64,000 nucleotides of DNA from an uncultured beta proteobacterium (GTDB lineage Bacteria; Pseudomonadota; Gammaproteobacteria; Burkholderiales; Burkholderiaceae_C): contig CAJAES010000030.1 in the NCBI GenBank assembly GCA_903938815.1, forward strand, positions 1-64,000. The letters are read 5' to 3'. This document shows, piece after piece, positions 53,339 through 62,712 of this stretch (within the stretch, counting starts at the first letter, position 1; every line of letters starts with the position of its first letter). The notes beneath the pieces are model-generated. The model was not told where the DNA came from, searched no databases, and saw nothing but the letters and a program-made list of their open reading frames with translations. The position numbers and the translations under genes are program-made.

Positions 53339-54042
53339 GCCAGCATTCTCGCCGCCAGGATGCCTCCGATGAGAACTGGCTGGTGCAACATGTAGAACGG
53401 CAGCGACCAGCGCCCCAGCGCGGCCATCGGCCGGAACACGGCGGGCACAGGCTCGGCCATCAGCCCGCGCCGGTGGTCGAGCGCCCATTGACCCGCCGCC
53501 AGGCCCCACAGCATCACCCCGAGCCAGGGCAGCACGGGCACCCAGTCCTCGGTGACCGGCTTGCGCGTGACCAGGCCCGTCCAGTGCGTCCAGCCGTGAT
53601 CGAAGAACGGGTGCCCGACGAACCAGGGCAGCGCCAGCGCCACCGCACCGAGCGGCCAGAGACCAGCGCGAAGCGGCGCCGCCAGGCGGGCGATGACCAG
53701 CATCACGGCGATGCCGTGCAGCACGCCGAAGCCGATCCAGCTCTTCGGGAACATGAAGGCCGAGCCGATGCTGACCAGCACCGCGCAGCCCGCCACCTGC
53801 GCCCACCGGCGCCAGAAGCGTGGCCAGGCTTGCCCGGCGTCCAGCGCCACGGCGAGTGCGGCACCGGCGCAGAACAGGAACAGGCTCAGGATGCAGGTGC
53901 GCTGCACCGTCCAGACCGGATCGCGATAGAAGTTCTGCCGCGGATCGAGGAATCCGTAGTGGTTGAGGTCGAAGGCGAAGTGGAACAACGCCATCCAGAC
54001 CATCGCGAAACCGCGCAACGCGTCGAGCCGGTCGAACCTCAT
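53335..54042 (-). CDS. Membrane acyltransferase-like protein (DUF1624/HGSNAT family)
   Basis: A 235-residue polytopic membrane protein starting [20 protein letters not shown], the mark of the DUF1624 heparan-alpha-glucosaminide acetyltransferase-like family. About seven hydrophobic segments follow; FHFAFDLNHYGF holds conserved His residues and SLPFYMLHQPVLIGGIL ends the protein. It is thought to transfer acyl groups across a membrane; the substrate is unknown. It overlaps both the RES toxin gene and rlmB by 4 bp. Confidence 0.85.
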   Translation of the reverse strand: MRFDRLDALRGFAMVWMALFHFAFDLNHYGFLDPRQNFYRDPVWTVQRTCILSLFLFCAGAALAVALDAGQAWPRFWRRWAQVAGCAVLVSIGSAFMFPKSWIGFGVLHGIAVMLVIARLAAPLRAGLWPLGAVALALPWFVGHPFFDHGWTHWTGLVTRKPVTEDWVPVLPWLGVMLWGLAAGQWALDHRRGLMAEPVPAVFRPMAALGRWSLPFYMLHQPVLIGGILAARMLA

Positions 54043-54710
54043 TCGACCCTCTCGTAGATGTCGGTGAATCGCTGCCCGTCCCAGGCGTAGAGCAGGATGG
54101 CGGCGTGCAGGCAGTTCGACGCCCCCCGGGGGCGGAACAGCCCGGCGCAGTGCCCGCCCGGCCGCCGCACGCTGCGATAGGCCACACCGGCGGAGCCAGC
54201 GGAGCGCAGCCGCGCGCCGAGCGTGCGGGCTGGCGCGTAGTCGCCCGGCGCATGCTCGGCGTCGAAGCCGGTGCGCAGATCGTGCAGCCGGCTGTCGAGC
54301 GACAGGTGGTAGAGGCGCATTGGCAGGTGCATGGCCGGCTCGGCCGTGGCGGCCAGGAAGCGGGCGTGGTGCCACGCCGTCTCGGCCGTGGCGGTGGCAC
54401 GGTCCTGCGCGGCGTAGAAGACGCCGAAAGCGCCATCGGAGAAGCGGCTGCCGGCCGGATTGATGTGCGTGAAGGCGGCCATGATCGGGCCGCTACCCGG
54501 CCCGAAGACGCGATCGTCGCGAGCCACGCGCTCGATCTGCCCCACCTCGTCGCGTACGCGCTCGTTCGTCAGGGCCTCCAGCGCGTAGAGCGCGTCGAAA
54601 TCGGCCGCATCGGCCACGCGGTCGAACAGATAGATGGAAGGGTGACGGGTGGGGACGATGCGGCAGGCACGTTCCCAGCGCACGCGCCGGACGAGCGGCT
54701 CGGTGCTCAA
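54039..54710 (-). CDS. RES-domain toxin (NAD+-degrading family)
   Basis: Toxin half of a RES-Xre pair, 223 residues. RES proteins of this kind deplete NAD+ by phosphorolysis. The three key regions are present: Arg in [16 protein letters not shown], Glu in [11 protein letters not shown], and Ser in [16 protein letters not shown]. It overlaps the antitoxin gene upstream by 4 bp, and its stop overlaps the acyltransferase gene. All signature residues appear intact, so an active toxin is expected. Confidence 0.88.
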   Translation of the reverse strand: MSTEPLVRRVRWERACRIVPTRHPSIYLFDRVADAADFDALYALEALTNERVRDEVGQIERVARDDRVFGPGSGPIMAAFTHINPAGSRFSDGAFGVFYAAQDRATATAETAWHHARFLAATAEPAMHLPMRLYHLSLDSRLHDLRTGFDAEHAPGDYAPARTLGARLRSAGSAGVAYRSVRRPGGHCAGLFRPRGASNCLHAAILLYAWDGQRFTDIYERVE

Positions 54711-55117
54711 GACCAGCCGCCCCGCGCGCTGTCGAGGTAGCGGCGCACCAGGTTCAGATCACTCACGTTGCCGGCCAGCATCTGCTGCAGCGCGCTGCGC
54801 CCACCGAAGACGGGCGCCGTGTTGGGCTTGCGCACCCAGGCGTCGGCCGCCCCGGCATCAGGCAGGAGGATCTGCAGGCTCTTCCAGATGCCGAGCAGAT
54901 TGGACAGGCGCTCCAGCGTATCGCGTGGCAGGCTGGCCTTCTCGGGGTGCTTGCGCCACGCGAAGAACGTGGATCTTGCGGGCTCGCCGAGCAGACGGAT
55001 CTGCTCGTCGACGCTCAGGCCCCAGGCCTCGGCGATGCGCGCGAAGGCGCGCAGGCCGGCCGCCGCCATCTGCTGTGGCGTGACCGTGGCGGCGCCCGGG
55101 TCCAGGATTGCACTCAT
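54707..55117 (-). CDS. Xre/MbcA/ParS-type antitoxin
   Basis: Antitoxin partner of the RES toxin, 136 residues. The N-terminal part is a helix-turn-helix ([20 protein letters not shown] then [20 protein letters not shown]). The C-terminal toxin-binding domain ends [20 protein letters not shown] then [12 protein letters not shown], the MbcA/ParS motif that blocks the RES active site. It is the first gene of the run and probably represses its own promoter at 55122-55137. Confidence 0.9.
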   Translation of the reverse strand: MSAILDPGAATVTPQQMAAAGLRAFARIAEAWGLSVDEQIRLLGEPARSTFFAWRKHPEKASLPRDTLERLSNLLGIWKSLQILLPDAGAADAWVRKPNTAPVFGGRSALQQMLAGNVSDLNLVRRYLDSARGGWS

Positions 55118-55121
55118 GATG

Positions 55122-55137
55122 AGTTCAATTCTGGACT
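55122..55137. promoter_or_regulatory. Possible autoregulatory operator of the Xre-RES module
   Basis: AGTTCA-ATTC-TGGACT is an inverted repeat with one mismatch per half, 5 bp upstream of the antitoxin start. A second short palindrome, CGTCTACAGACG, lies at 55151-55162, followed on the minus strand by TTTT. That one may be a weak fadB terminator or a further regulator site. Confidence 0.4.
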
Positions 55138-55165
55138 AATAAATGGAAAACGTCTACAGACGGAC

Positions 55166-57298
55166 TCAGCCCTTCAGGAGCCCACCTTGCTCGGCCAGCT
55201 TCACCACCAGGGCCGCCGGCTCGAAGCGCGGGCCGAACCGGGCCGCGAGCTCGCGCGCCCGGGCCACGAAGGCGGCTGGCCCCATGGCGTTGATGTACTG
55301 CAGCGCGCCGCCCTGGAAGGGCGCGAACCCCCATCCGAAGATCGAGCCGATGTTGCCGTCGGCCACCGAGCGCAGCACGCCTTCTTCCAGGCACCGCGCC
55401 GCTTCGTTGGCCTGCGCGATCATCAGCCGGTCCACGAGTTCGCGGGCCTCGGGCTGCTGCGCGGCTGGCGGGTACAGCGTGGTCAGTTCCGGCCAGAGCT
55501 GCTTGCCGTCCTCGGTGTAGTCGTAGAAGCCCTTGCCTACCTTCTTGCCGATGCGGCCGGCCTCGCACAGCTGGCGCACCACGCTCATCCCAGGGTGTTC
55601 GGCATGGGGCTTGCCCTCGGCGGCCAGATCCTTCTTCGTCTGGTCGGCCACGAACAGGCCGAGCGACAAGCTCACCTCGTCCTGCAGCGCCAGCGGTGGC
55701 ATCGGCATGCCGGCCTGAAGGCCCGCCACCTCGATGCTGCGCGGGTGCACGCCCTCCTTCAGCATCGCGATGCCCTCCATCACGTAGGTGCCGAAGACGC
55801 GGCTCGTGTAGAAGCCGCGGCTGTCGTTGACGACGATGGGCGTCTTGCCGATCTGCAGCACGTAGTCGAAACCGCGCGCGAGCGTCTCGTCGGAGGTCTG
55901 CTCGCCCACGATGATCTCGACGAGCGGCATCTTGTCCACAGGGCTGAAGAAATGCAGCCCGATGAAGTGCGCGGGCCGCACGCTGGCCTTCGCCAGGCCC
56001 GTGATGGGCAGCGTGGAGGTGTTGGAGGCGAACACCGCGGTGGGGGCCAGGCGGGCTTCGGCCTTGGCGGTGACGTCGGCCTTGATCGCGCGGTCCTCGA
56101 ACACGGCCTCGATGACGAGATCGCAGCCCTCGAGCCGCGCGTAGTCCGTCGTCGGCGTGATCTTCGCCAGCAGCGCATCGCGCTTGTCGTGCGTGCTGCG
56201 ACCCTTCTTCACGGCGTGGTCGAGCAGACCCTGCGAGTAGGCCTTGCCCCGCTCGGCAGCGTCCATCGCGGTGTCGAGCAGCACCACGTCGATGCCCGAC
56301 TTGGCGGACACGTAGGCGATGCCCGCGCCCATCATGCCGGCGCCCAGGATGCCGAGCTTGCGCACCTTGGACGGCGCGACGCCCTGCGGCCGCGACGCGC
56401 CCCTCTTGATGGCGTTGAGCTGGAACCACAGCGAGCCGATCATGTTCTTGCTCTCGGGCGACATGACGCAGGCGGCGAAGTAGCGGCTCTCGACCAGGCA
56501 GGCATTGTCGAAGTCGAGCAGGCCGCCCTCGAAGACGCAGCTCAGGATGTGCTGCACCGCCGGGTAGTTGCCCTGGCTCTTGACCGAGGCGATCGACGGC
56601 GCGATGGAGAACATCTGCAGCGCCGCCGGCGTGCGCGAATCGCCGCCGGGCCAGCGGAACTTGGGCGCGTCCCAGGGCTGCTGCGCCTTCGGGTGCGTGG
56701 CGCACCAGGAGCGCGCCTTGAACATCAGGTCGTTGCGGTCGCTGGCGAGTTCGGTCAGCAGCCCAAGACCGAGGGCCTTCTGCGGGTTCAGGTCGTTGCC
56801 TTCGAGCATCAGCTGCAGTGCGGGCTGCATGCCGAGCAGGCGCGGCAGCCGCTGAGTGCCGCCCCCGCCGGGCAGCAGGCCGAGCTTCACCTCCGGCTGC
56901 CCGATCTTCAGGCGCGGGTCGTCGATGGCGATGCGCGCATGGCAGGCCAGCGCGATCTCGAGGCCACCGCCCAGCGCGTGGCCGTTCAGCGCGGCCACCA
57001 CGGGCTTGCCGCAGGTTTCCATGCGGCGCAGTACCTGCTTCATGGCGTTGCAGGCCTCGAAGGGCTGCTCCGGGCGCGTCCAGGTGAACATGTTGTCCAG
57101 GTCGCCGCCGGCGCAGAAGTCGGATTTGGCCGAGGTCAGCACCAGACCCTTGACGTCCGGGTCGGTCGCGAGGCGCTCAGCCGCCTCGGCCAGGCCCGCC
57201 ATCAGCGTGTCGCCGACGACGTTCATCGTGCGGCCGGGGAGATCCATCGTCGCGACGAGGATGCCGTCGTCGCCCAGGGTGAGAGTCACGGCATTCAT
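55166..57298 (-). CDS. fadB: Fatty-acid oxidation complex alpha subunit (enoyl-CoA hydratase/3-hydroxyacyl-CoA dehydrogenase)
   Basis: Bifunctional beta-oxidation enzyme, 710 residues. The N-terminal crotonase domain has [15 protein letters not shown] and [20 protein letters not shown], with catalytic Glu in [15 protein letters not shown]. The NAD-binding domain starts at about residue 315 with [21 protein letters not shown], and the catalytic His is in [17 protein letters not shown]. Two C-terminal dehydrogenase domains follow. The thiolase gene precedes it by 2 bp. The length and order fit the FadJ/FadB-like enzymes of betaproteobacteria. Confidence 0.93.
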   Translation of the reverse strand: MNAVTLTLGDDGILVATMDLPGRTMNVVGDTLMAGLAEAAERLATDPDVKGLVLTSAKSDFCAGGDLDNMFTWTRPEQPFEACNAMKQVLRRMETCGKPVVAALNGHALGGGLEIALACHARIAIDDPRLKIGQPEVKLGLLPGGGGTQRLPRLLGMQPALQLMLEGNDLNPQKALGLGLLTELASDRNDLMFKARSWCATHPKAQQPWDAPKFRWPGGDSRTPAALQMFSIAPSIASVKSQGNYPAVQHILSCVFEGGLLDFDNACLVESRYFAACVMSPESKNMIGSLWFQLNAIKRGASRPQGVAPSKVRKLGILGAGMMGAGIAYVSAKSGIDVVLLDTAMDAAERGKAYSQGLLDHAVKKGRSTHDKRDALLAKITPTTDYARLEGCDLVIEAVFEDRAIKADVTAKAEARLAPTAVFASNTSTLPITGLAKASVRPAHFIGLHFFSPVDKMPLVEIIVGEQTSDETLARGFDYVLQIGKTPIVVNDSRGFYTSRVFGTYVMEGIAMLKEGVHPRSIEVAGLQAGMPMPPLALQDEVSLSLGLFVADQTKKDLAAEGKPHAEHPGMSVVRQLCEAGRIGKKVGKGFYDYTEDGKQLWPELTTLYPPAAQQPEARELVDRLMIAQANEAARCLEEGVLRSVADGNIGSIFGWGFAPFQGGALQYINAMGPAAFVARARELAARFGPRFEPAALVVKLAEQGGLLKG

Positions 57299-57300
57299 GT

Positions 57301-58506
57301 TCAGACCCGCTCGATGATGGTGGCGATACCCATGCCGCCGCCCACGCACAGCGTGGCGAGGCCGGTACTCAGGTTGCGGCGCTCCAGCTCGTCGAGCAGG
57401 GTGCCGAGGATGATGCAGCCGGTGGCGCCCAGGGGGTGCCCCATGGCGATGGAGCCGCCGTTCACGTTGACCCGGTCGAGGTCGACACCGAGGTCGCGCG
57501 CGGTCTTCATGGGCACGACGGCGAAGGCCTCGTTGATCTCGAAGAGGTCGATGTCCGAGGCCGCCATGCCTGCCTTGGCCAGGGCCTTGCGGCAGGCCGG
57601 CGTCGGCCCGGTGAGCATGATGGTGGGCTCCGAGCCGATGACCGCGGCGGCGCGGATGCGGGCGCGAGGCTTCAGGCCGGCGCGGCGGCCGCCTTCGGCC
57701 GAGCCCACCAGCATCAGCGCGGCGCCGTCGACGATGCCGGAGGAGTTGCCGGCATGGTGCACGTGGCGGATGCGTTCGACGGTGGTGTACTTGCGCAGCG
57801 CGGTGGCGTCGAAGCCCATCTGGCCCATCATGGCGAAGCTGGGGTCCAGCTTGGCCAGCGCCTCCAGCGTGGCCGAAGCGCGGATGGTCTCGTCGTGGTC
57901 CAGCAGCGGCAGGCCGGCGATGTCCGTGACCGGAACGATGCTGCGCGCGAAGCGCCCCTCGGCGCGCGCCTCGGCTGCACGCTGGTGCGAGCGCAGCGCG
58001 AAGGCATCGACATCCGAGCGGCCCCAGCCCTCCAGCGTGGCGATCAGGTCAGCGCCCACGCCCTGCGGCACGAAGCCGAGTTTCTGGTTCACGCGGGGGT
58101 CCATCACCCAGGCGCCGCCGTCGCTGCCCATGGGCCAGCGGCTCATGCTCTCCACGCCGCCGGCGACGACCAGATCCTCCCAGCCGCTCTTGACCTTGGC
58201 CGCCGCGAGGTTCACGGATTCGAGCCCGGAGGCGCAGAAGCGGCTCTGCGTCACGCCGGCTACGGTCTGCGCCCAGTCGGCGTCGAGCACCGCGGTGCGG
58301 GCGATGTCGGCGCCCTGCTCGCCCACCGGCGTCACGCAGCCCAGCACGACGTCGTCGACCAGCGCCGTGTCCAGGCCGCTGCGCTGCTGCATCGCGTGCA
58401 GCAGCGTGCGCAGCAGCCAAACCGGCGAGGCCTGATGCAGCGAGCCGTCCTTCTTGCCCTTGCCGCGAGGTGTGCGAACGTGGTCGTAGATGAAAGCGTC
58501 ACTCAT
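57301..58506 (-). CDS. fadA: Acetyl-CoA C-acyltransferase (thiolase)
   Basis: Thiolytic enzyme of beta-oxidation, 401 residues. The acyl-accepting Cys91 is in [14 protein letters not shown], with His357 in [14 protein letters not shown] and Cys387 in LCVGGGMG. It starts [20 protein letters not shown], the form common in acyl-CoA catabolic clusters of Burkholderiales. It lies 10 bp after an acyl-CoA dehydrogenase and 2 bp before fadB, which supports degradation rather than PHB synthesis. Confidence 0.92.
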   Translation of the reverse strand: MSDAFIYDHVRTPRGKGKKDGSLHQASPVWLLRTLLHAMQQRSGLDTALVDDVVLGCVTPVGEQGADIARTAVLDADWAQTVAGVTQSRFCASGLESVNLAAAKVKSGWEDLVVAGGVESMSRWPMGSDGGAWVMDPRVNQKLGFVPQGVGADLIATLEGWGRSDVDAFALRSHQRAAEARAEGRFARSIVPVTDIAGLPLLDHDETIRASATLEALAKLDPSFAMMGQMGFDATALRKYTTVERIRHVHHAGNSSGIVDGAALMLVGSAEGGRRAGLKPRARIRAAAVIGSEPTIMLTGPTPACRKALAKAGMAASDIDLFEINEAFAVVPMKTARDLGVDLDRVNVNGGSIAMGHPLGATGCIILGTLLDELERRNLSTGLATLCVGGGMGIATIIERV

Positions 58507-58516
58507 GGTCTGTTCC

Positions 58517-59668
58517 TCACATGGATCGAGCGGCAAGCTCTTTCATGATCTCGTTGGTGCCGCCGTAGATGCGCTGCACGCGCGCATCCACATACAGCTC
58601 GGCGATGGGGTATTCCATCATGTAGCCGTAGCCGCCGAACAGCTGCAGGCATTCGTCCATCACCTTGCACTGCTGTTCGCTGACCCAGGCCTTGGCCAGC
58701 GCGGCACGGGCGGCATCGAGTTCGCCGCGCAGGTGCGCAACCATGCAGGCGTCGACGAAGGCTCGCGCGGCCAGCACCACGGCCTGCACCTCGGCGAGCT
58801 TGAACTTCGTGTTCTGGAAGTCCCAGACGGTCTTGCCGAAGGCCTTGCGCTGCTTGGCGTAGGCCAGGGTCTCGTCCAGGGCGCGCTCCATCGCGCCCAT
58901 GCCCTGAACGGCGATGATGAGCCGCTCCTGCGGCAGCTGCTCCATCAGCTGGAAGAAGCCCTGCCCTTCCTGGGCGCCGATCAGGTTGCCCACGGGCACG
59001 CGCACGTCATCGAAGAACAGCTCGGAGGTGTCCTGCGCCTTCAGGCCGACCTTCTCGAGCTGGCGGCCGCGCCGGAAGCCCGGGCTGCCCTCGGTCTCGA
59101 CGACCAGCAGCGAGACACCCTTCGCACCAGCTTCGCCCGTGCGACAGACCACGATGATCAGATTGGCGTTCTGCCCGTTCGTGATGAAGGTCTTGGCACC
59201 GTTGAGCACGTAGTGCTCGCCATCGCGCCGGGCCGTGGTGCGGATGGCCTGCAGGTCGCTGCCTGTTCCTGGCTCCGTCATGGCGATGGCGCCGATGAGC
59301 TCGCCGCTGCACATGCGTGGCAGCCAGCGGCGCTTCTGCTCCTCGGTGCCGTAGTGCAGCAGGTAGGGCGCGACGATGGCCGAATGCAGGCCGCCGCCCC
59401 AGCCCGAGCAGTTGGCGCGCGACTGCTCGAGCAGGATTACGGCCTCGTGCGCGAAGTCGCCGCCGCCGCCGCCGTACTCGACCGGCGTCGACACGCACAG
59501 CAGGCCGTTGGCTGCCGCATCGCGCCAGGCCTCGGGCGGCATGCGGCCGGCCTCGCGGAATTCGGCGGCGCGCGGCACCCAGCGGTCGGCCATGTAGCGC
59601 GCGACGCTGTCCTGCAGCGCGCGGTGCTCCTCGGTCATCCAGGGAGACGGGAAGACAGGCAGGCTCAT
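58517..59668 (-). CDS. Acyl-CoA dehydrogenase
   Basis: FAD-dependent acyl-CoA dehydrogenase, 383 residues. Motifs are [29 protein letters not shown] and, near the C-terminus, [20 protein letters not shown] and [11 protein letters not shown]. The YEGT glutamate of short/medium-chain enzymes is replaced by Gly; a Glu in [11 protein letters not shown] lies where isovaleryl/long-chain enzymes place their base. It overlaps the MerR gene by 4 bp and precedes fadA by 10 bp. Confidence 0.92.
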   Translation of the reverse strand: MSLPVFPSPWMTEEHRALQDSVARYMADRWVPRAAEFREAGRMPPEAWRDAAANGLLCVSTPVEYGGGGGDFAHEAVILLEQSRANCSGWGGGLHSAIVAPYLLHYGTEEQKRRWLPRMCSGELIGAIAMTEPGTGSDLQAIRTTARRDGEHYVLNGAKTFITNGQNANLIIVVCRTGEAGAKGVSLLVVETEGSPGFRRGRQLEKVGLKAQDTSELFFDDVRVPVGNLIGAQEGQGFFQLMEQLPQERLIIAVQGMGAMERALDETLAYAKQRKAFGKTVWDFQNTKFKLAEVQAVVLAARAFVDACMVAHLRGELDAARAALAKAWVSEQQCKVMDECLQLFGGYGYMMEYPIAELYVDARVQRIYGGTNEIMKELAARSM

Positions 59669-60117
59669 CGGGATTCCAGTTGTCGGCGCACATCGCCGTT
59701 GATCAGGCGCAGTTCGGCCAGCGTGGCGTCAATGGCCGCGCGCCGGGCTTCCAGCTCCAGGATGGACGCATCGGTGCGTTGCAGCACCCATTGCAACTGC
59801 TGCACGCGGCCTTCGCCGTGCGCGCCGTACAGGTCGAGGTAGTGCTTGATCTCGTCGAGCGAGGCGCCGATGGCCTTGCTGCGCAGGATGAGCGCCAGCC
59901 GGGCACGGTCGCGCCGCGTGTAGACCCGCGCCCCGCTGACGCGCCTCGGGGCGAGCAGGCCCTTGTCCTCGTAGAAGCGGATGGTGCGCAGCGTGATCCC
60001 GAACTCGGCGCACAGTTCGCTGATGCCGAACAGTTCGCCGGCGTCCTCGCTGCGGTGGGAGTCGACGACCTGCTGCGCAGCGGATGCGGCACGCCGGCGG
60101 GTGTGGGTTTCCAGCAT
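59665..60117 (-). CDS. MerR-family regulator of acyl-CoA catabolism
   Basis: A 150-residue MerR protein. The DNA-binding part is GISELCAEFGITLRTIRFYE then DKGLLAPRRVSGARVYTRRD, followed by LRSKAIGASLDEIKHYLDLY and a coiled-coil tail. No effector-binding cysteines, so it is not a metal sensor. It resembles the LiuR-type regulators of branched-chain acyl-CoA genes. It leads the dehydrogenase-thiolase-fadB operon and diverges from an SDR-carboxylase operon; a perfect palindrome lies between. An earlier in-frame start at 60165 is possible. Confidence 0.82.
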   Translation of the reverse strand: MLETHTRRRAASAAQQVVDSHRSEDAGELFGISELCAEFGITLRTIRFYEDKGLLAPRRVSGARVYTRRDRARLALILRSKAIGASLDEIKHYLDLYGAHGEGRVQQLQWVLQRTDASILELEARRAAIDATLAELRLINGDVRRQLESR

Positions 60118-60181
60118 GGAGAAGATCGTAGTCGCGGACGCTTCGGTCGAGGCCCGTGTAATCACCTATGTGTCATCCTGT

Positions 60182-60195
60182 TGACGTTAACGTCA
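60182..60195. promoter_or_regulatory. Perfect 14-bp palindrome, probable MerR/LiuR operator
   Basis: TGACGTTAACGTCA lies in the 99-bp spacer between the divergent MerR and SDR genes. Its ACGT-TA-ACGT make-up resembles operators known for LiuR-type MerR regulators. Both operons could be controlled from it. Confidence 0.65.
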
Positions 60196-60216
60196 CCCCA
60201 AGATTCAATCCGGAGC

Positions 60217-61083
60217 ATGCAATCCGGCTACCGCAGCGTCTTCCGTCCCGGCCTCCTGGCCGGCCAGTTGCATTGGGTCACGGGCGGCGGCAGCGGCATT
60301 GGCCGCTGCGTGGCCCACGAACTGGCCGCGCTGGGCGCTACCGTGCTCATCAGCGGGCGCAGCCAGGACAAGCTCGATCGTGTCGCAGCCGAGATCCGCG
60401 AGGACGGCGGCAGCGTCGACACCCGCGCCTTCGACATCCGCGACGAGGACGCCGTGAAGGCTGCCGTGGCCTCGGTCGTCGTGCAGCACGGCGCCATCGC
60501 CGGCCTGGTCAACAACGCGGGCGGCCAGTTCCCGGCGCCGATGGCGGCCATCAGCAAGAAGGGTTTCGACGCCGTCGTCGGAAACAACCTGACCGGCGGC
60601 TTCCTGATGATGCGCGAGGTCTTCAACCAGTCCATGCAGCAGCACGGCGGCGCCGTCGTCAACATGACGGCCGATTTCCGCAACGGCATGCCGGGCATGG
60701 CGCACAGCGGCGCCGCGCGTGCCGGCATGAGCAACCTGACCATGACCGCGGCCTACGAATGGGCCCACGCCGGCGTGCGCGTGAATGCCGTCGCACCCGG
60801 CTGGATCGCCTCCAGCGGCATGGACACCTACGGCGGCGCCATGCGCGCCTTGATCCCGAAGCTGAAGCAGCACGTGCCGCTGCGCCGCATGGGCGTGGAA
60901 GCCGAGGTGTCGGCGGCCATCGTCTTCCTGCTGACTCCGGCCGCAGCCTTCATCAGCGGCGTGACGCTGCAGATCGACGGCGCGGCATCGCTGTGTAGCG
61001 AGATCTTCCCCATCCCCGGCGAATCGCGCTCGACGCCCTTCGACGGCTTTCACCGGGCCGTGACACCCGAAGTGCTCAAGTGA
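60217..61083 (+). CDS. SDR-family oxidoreductase, trans-2-enoyl-CoA-reductase-like
   Basis: A 288-residue Rossmann protein with cofactor motif TGGGSGIGRCVAHELAALGA and LVNNAGGQFPAPM. The classical YxxxK is replaced: the segment reads AHSGAARAGMSNLTMTAAYE, the pattern of peroxisomal trans-2-enoyl-CoA reductase (PECR) and 2,4-dienoyl-CoA reductases. It therefore probably reduces or handles an enoyl-CoA with NADP(H) rather than acting on an alcohol. The GGAG-preceded ATG at 60217 is clear. It overlaps the carboxylase gene by 1 bp. Confidence 0.82.
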   Translation: MQSGYRSVFRPGLLAGQLHWVTGGGSGIGRCVAHELAALGATVLISGRSQDKLDRVAAEIREDGGSVDTRAFDIRDEDAVKAAVASVVVQHGAIAGLVNNAGGQFPAPMAAISKKGFDAVVGNNLTGGFLMMREVFNQSMQQHGGAVVNMTADFRNGMPGMAHSGAARAGMSNLTMTAAYEWAHAGVRVNAVAPGWIASSGMDTYGGAMRALIPKLKQHVPLRRMGVEAEVSAAIVFLLTPAAAFISGVTLQIDGAASLCSEIFPIPGESRSTPFDGFHRAVTPEVLK

Positions 61084-62693
61084 TGCCGCCGCTCGCCACC
61101 CAGCTCGACCCCGGCTCGCCCGCCTTTGCCGCCAACGCGGCGCGCATGCAGGAGCGCCTGGCCGAGGTGCAGCGTCTGCAGGCCATGGTGGTGGCCGAAT
61201 CGGCCAGCAAGCGCGGCCGTTTCGAGCAGCGCGGGCAGCTTCTGCCGCGCGAGCGCGTGGCACGCCTGCTGGACCGCGACACACCCTTCCTCGAACTCAG
61301 CCCGCTCGCCGGCCTGGGCATGCACGACGACGACGGACGCCAGAGCGTGCTGGGCGGCGGCAGCATCGTCGGCATCGGCACCGTGGCGGGCAAGCGCGTG
61401 CTGGTATCGGCCAGCGACAGCGGCATCAAGGGCGGCACCGTGGCGCCGATGGGCCTGAAGAAGGCGCTGCGCGCGCAGCAACTGGCCAGCGAGAACAAGC
61501 TGCCGCTGGTCTCGCTGGTGGAATCCGGCGGCGCCAACCTGCTCTACCAGGCCGAGATCTTCGTGGACGGCGGCCGCAGCTTCGCCAACCAGGCCCGCCT
61601 GTCGGCCGCCGGCATACCGCAGATCGCGGTGGTTCACGGCGCCTCCACCGCCGGCGGCGCCTACCTGCCGGGGCTGTCGGACTACGTCGTGCTGGTGCGC
61701 GGGCGCAGCAGCATCTACCTGGCCGGCCCGCCGCTCGTGAAGGCCGCGATCGGCGAGGACTGCGACGAGGAATCCTTGGGCGGCGCCGAGATGCACGCTG
61801 GCCTCACCGGCCTGGGCGAATACCTGGCCGAGAACGATGCCCACGCCATCGCGCTCGCGCGTGACCTGCTCGACAAGCTGCCCTGGGACACCGCGCCCGC
61901 ACAGCCCGCCTTCGCGGAGCCTCGGTATCCGGTCGAGCAGCTGATGGGTGTCGTGCCGGCAGACGAACGCGAGCCCTACGACGTGCGCGAGGTCATCGCC
62001 CGCCTGGTCGACGGCTCCGACTTCCTCGAATTCAAGCAGGGCTACGCCGCCGACACGGTCTGCGGCCACGCCCGGCTGCACGGCCACGCGGTGGGCCTGA
62101 TCGGCAACAACGGCCCCATCCAGCCCACAGGCTCGACCAAGGCCGCGCAGTTCATCCAGCTCTGCGACCAGTCCGGCACGCCGCTCGTCTTCCTGCAGAA
62201 CACCACCGGCTTCATGGTGGGCCGCGCCGCCGAGCAGGCAGGCGCCATCAAGCACGGCAGCAAGATGATCCAGGCCGTGGCCAACGCGCGGGTGCCGAAA
62301 TTCACGGTCGTGCTCGGTGGCAGCTTCGGGGCCGGCAACTACGGCATGTGCGGGCGCGGCTTCGACCCGCGCTTCATCTTCGCGTGGCCCAGCGCGCGCA
62401 CCGCCGTGATGGGCGGCGCACAGGCGGCCATGGTGATGGACATCGTCAACCGCAACAAGCTCGAGCGGCAAGGCGTGGCCGTGGACGACGCGGCCCTGTC
62501 CGCCGCCAGCGACGGCCTGCGGCGCCGGCTCGATGCCGAATCGACCGCGCTGTTCGGCACCGCGCGGCTGTGGGACGACGGCATCATCGACCCGCGCGAG
62601 ACGCGCCGCATTCTCGGCCTGTGCCTGGGCCTTGCGCGCGAGGCCGGGCAACGCCAGCTGCGCCCGAACACCTTCGGCGTGGCCCGACTCTGA
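61083..62693 (+). CDS. Acyl-CoA carboxylase beta (carboxyltransferase) subunit
   Basis: A 536-residue carboxyltransferase that moves CO2 from biotin to an acyl-CoA. The N-half has LLPRERVARLLDRDTPFLEL and VVHGASTAGGAYLPGLSDYV; the C-half has PLVFLQNTTGFMVGRAAEQA, GGSFGAGNYGMCGRGFDPRF and GGAQAAMVM. It is of the methylcrotonyl-/geranyl-CoA carboxylase beta group; the exact acyl group is not readable. The alpha (biotin) subunit is not in the window and probably lies downstream. Start ATG at 61083 overlaps the SDR stop. Confidence 0.9.
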   Translation: MPPLATQLDPGSPAFAANAARMQERLAEVQRLQAMVVAESASKRGRFEQRGQLLPRERVARLLDRDTPFLELSPLAGLGMHDDDGRQSVLGGGSIVGIGTVAGKRVLVSASDSGIKGGTVAPMGLKKALRAQQLASENKLPLVSLVESGGANLLYQAEIFVDGGRSFANQARLSAAGIPQIAVVHGASTAGGAYLPGLSDYVVLVRGRSSIYLAGPPLVKAAIGEDCDEESLGGAEMHAGLTGLGEYLAENDAHAIALARDLLDKLPWDTAPAQPAFAEPRYPVEQLMGVVPADEREPYDVREVIARLVDGSDFLEFKQGYAADTVCGHARLHGHAVGLIGNNGPIQPTGSTKAAQFIQLCDQSGTPLVFLQNTTGFMVGRAAEQAGAIKHGSKMIQAVANARVPKFTVVLGGSFGAGNYGMCGRGFDPRFIFAWPSARTAVMGGAQAAMVMDIVNRNKLERQGVAVDDAALSAASDGLRRRLDAESTALFGTARLWDDGIIDPRETRRILGLCLGLAREAGQRQLRPNTFGVARL

Positions 62694-62712
62694 ACACCCG
62701 CCAGGAGACTCC

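Noticed and set aside
54947-58435. Open frame of about 1160 codons on the plus strand opposite fadB and fadA
   Set aside because: Antisense shadow of well-supported genes; composition is low complexity and no motif is recognised.
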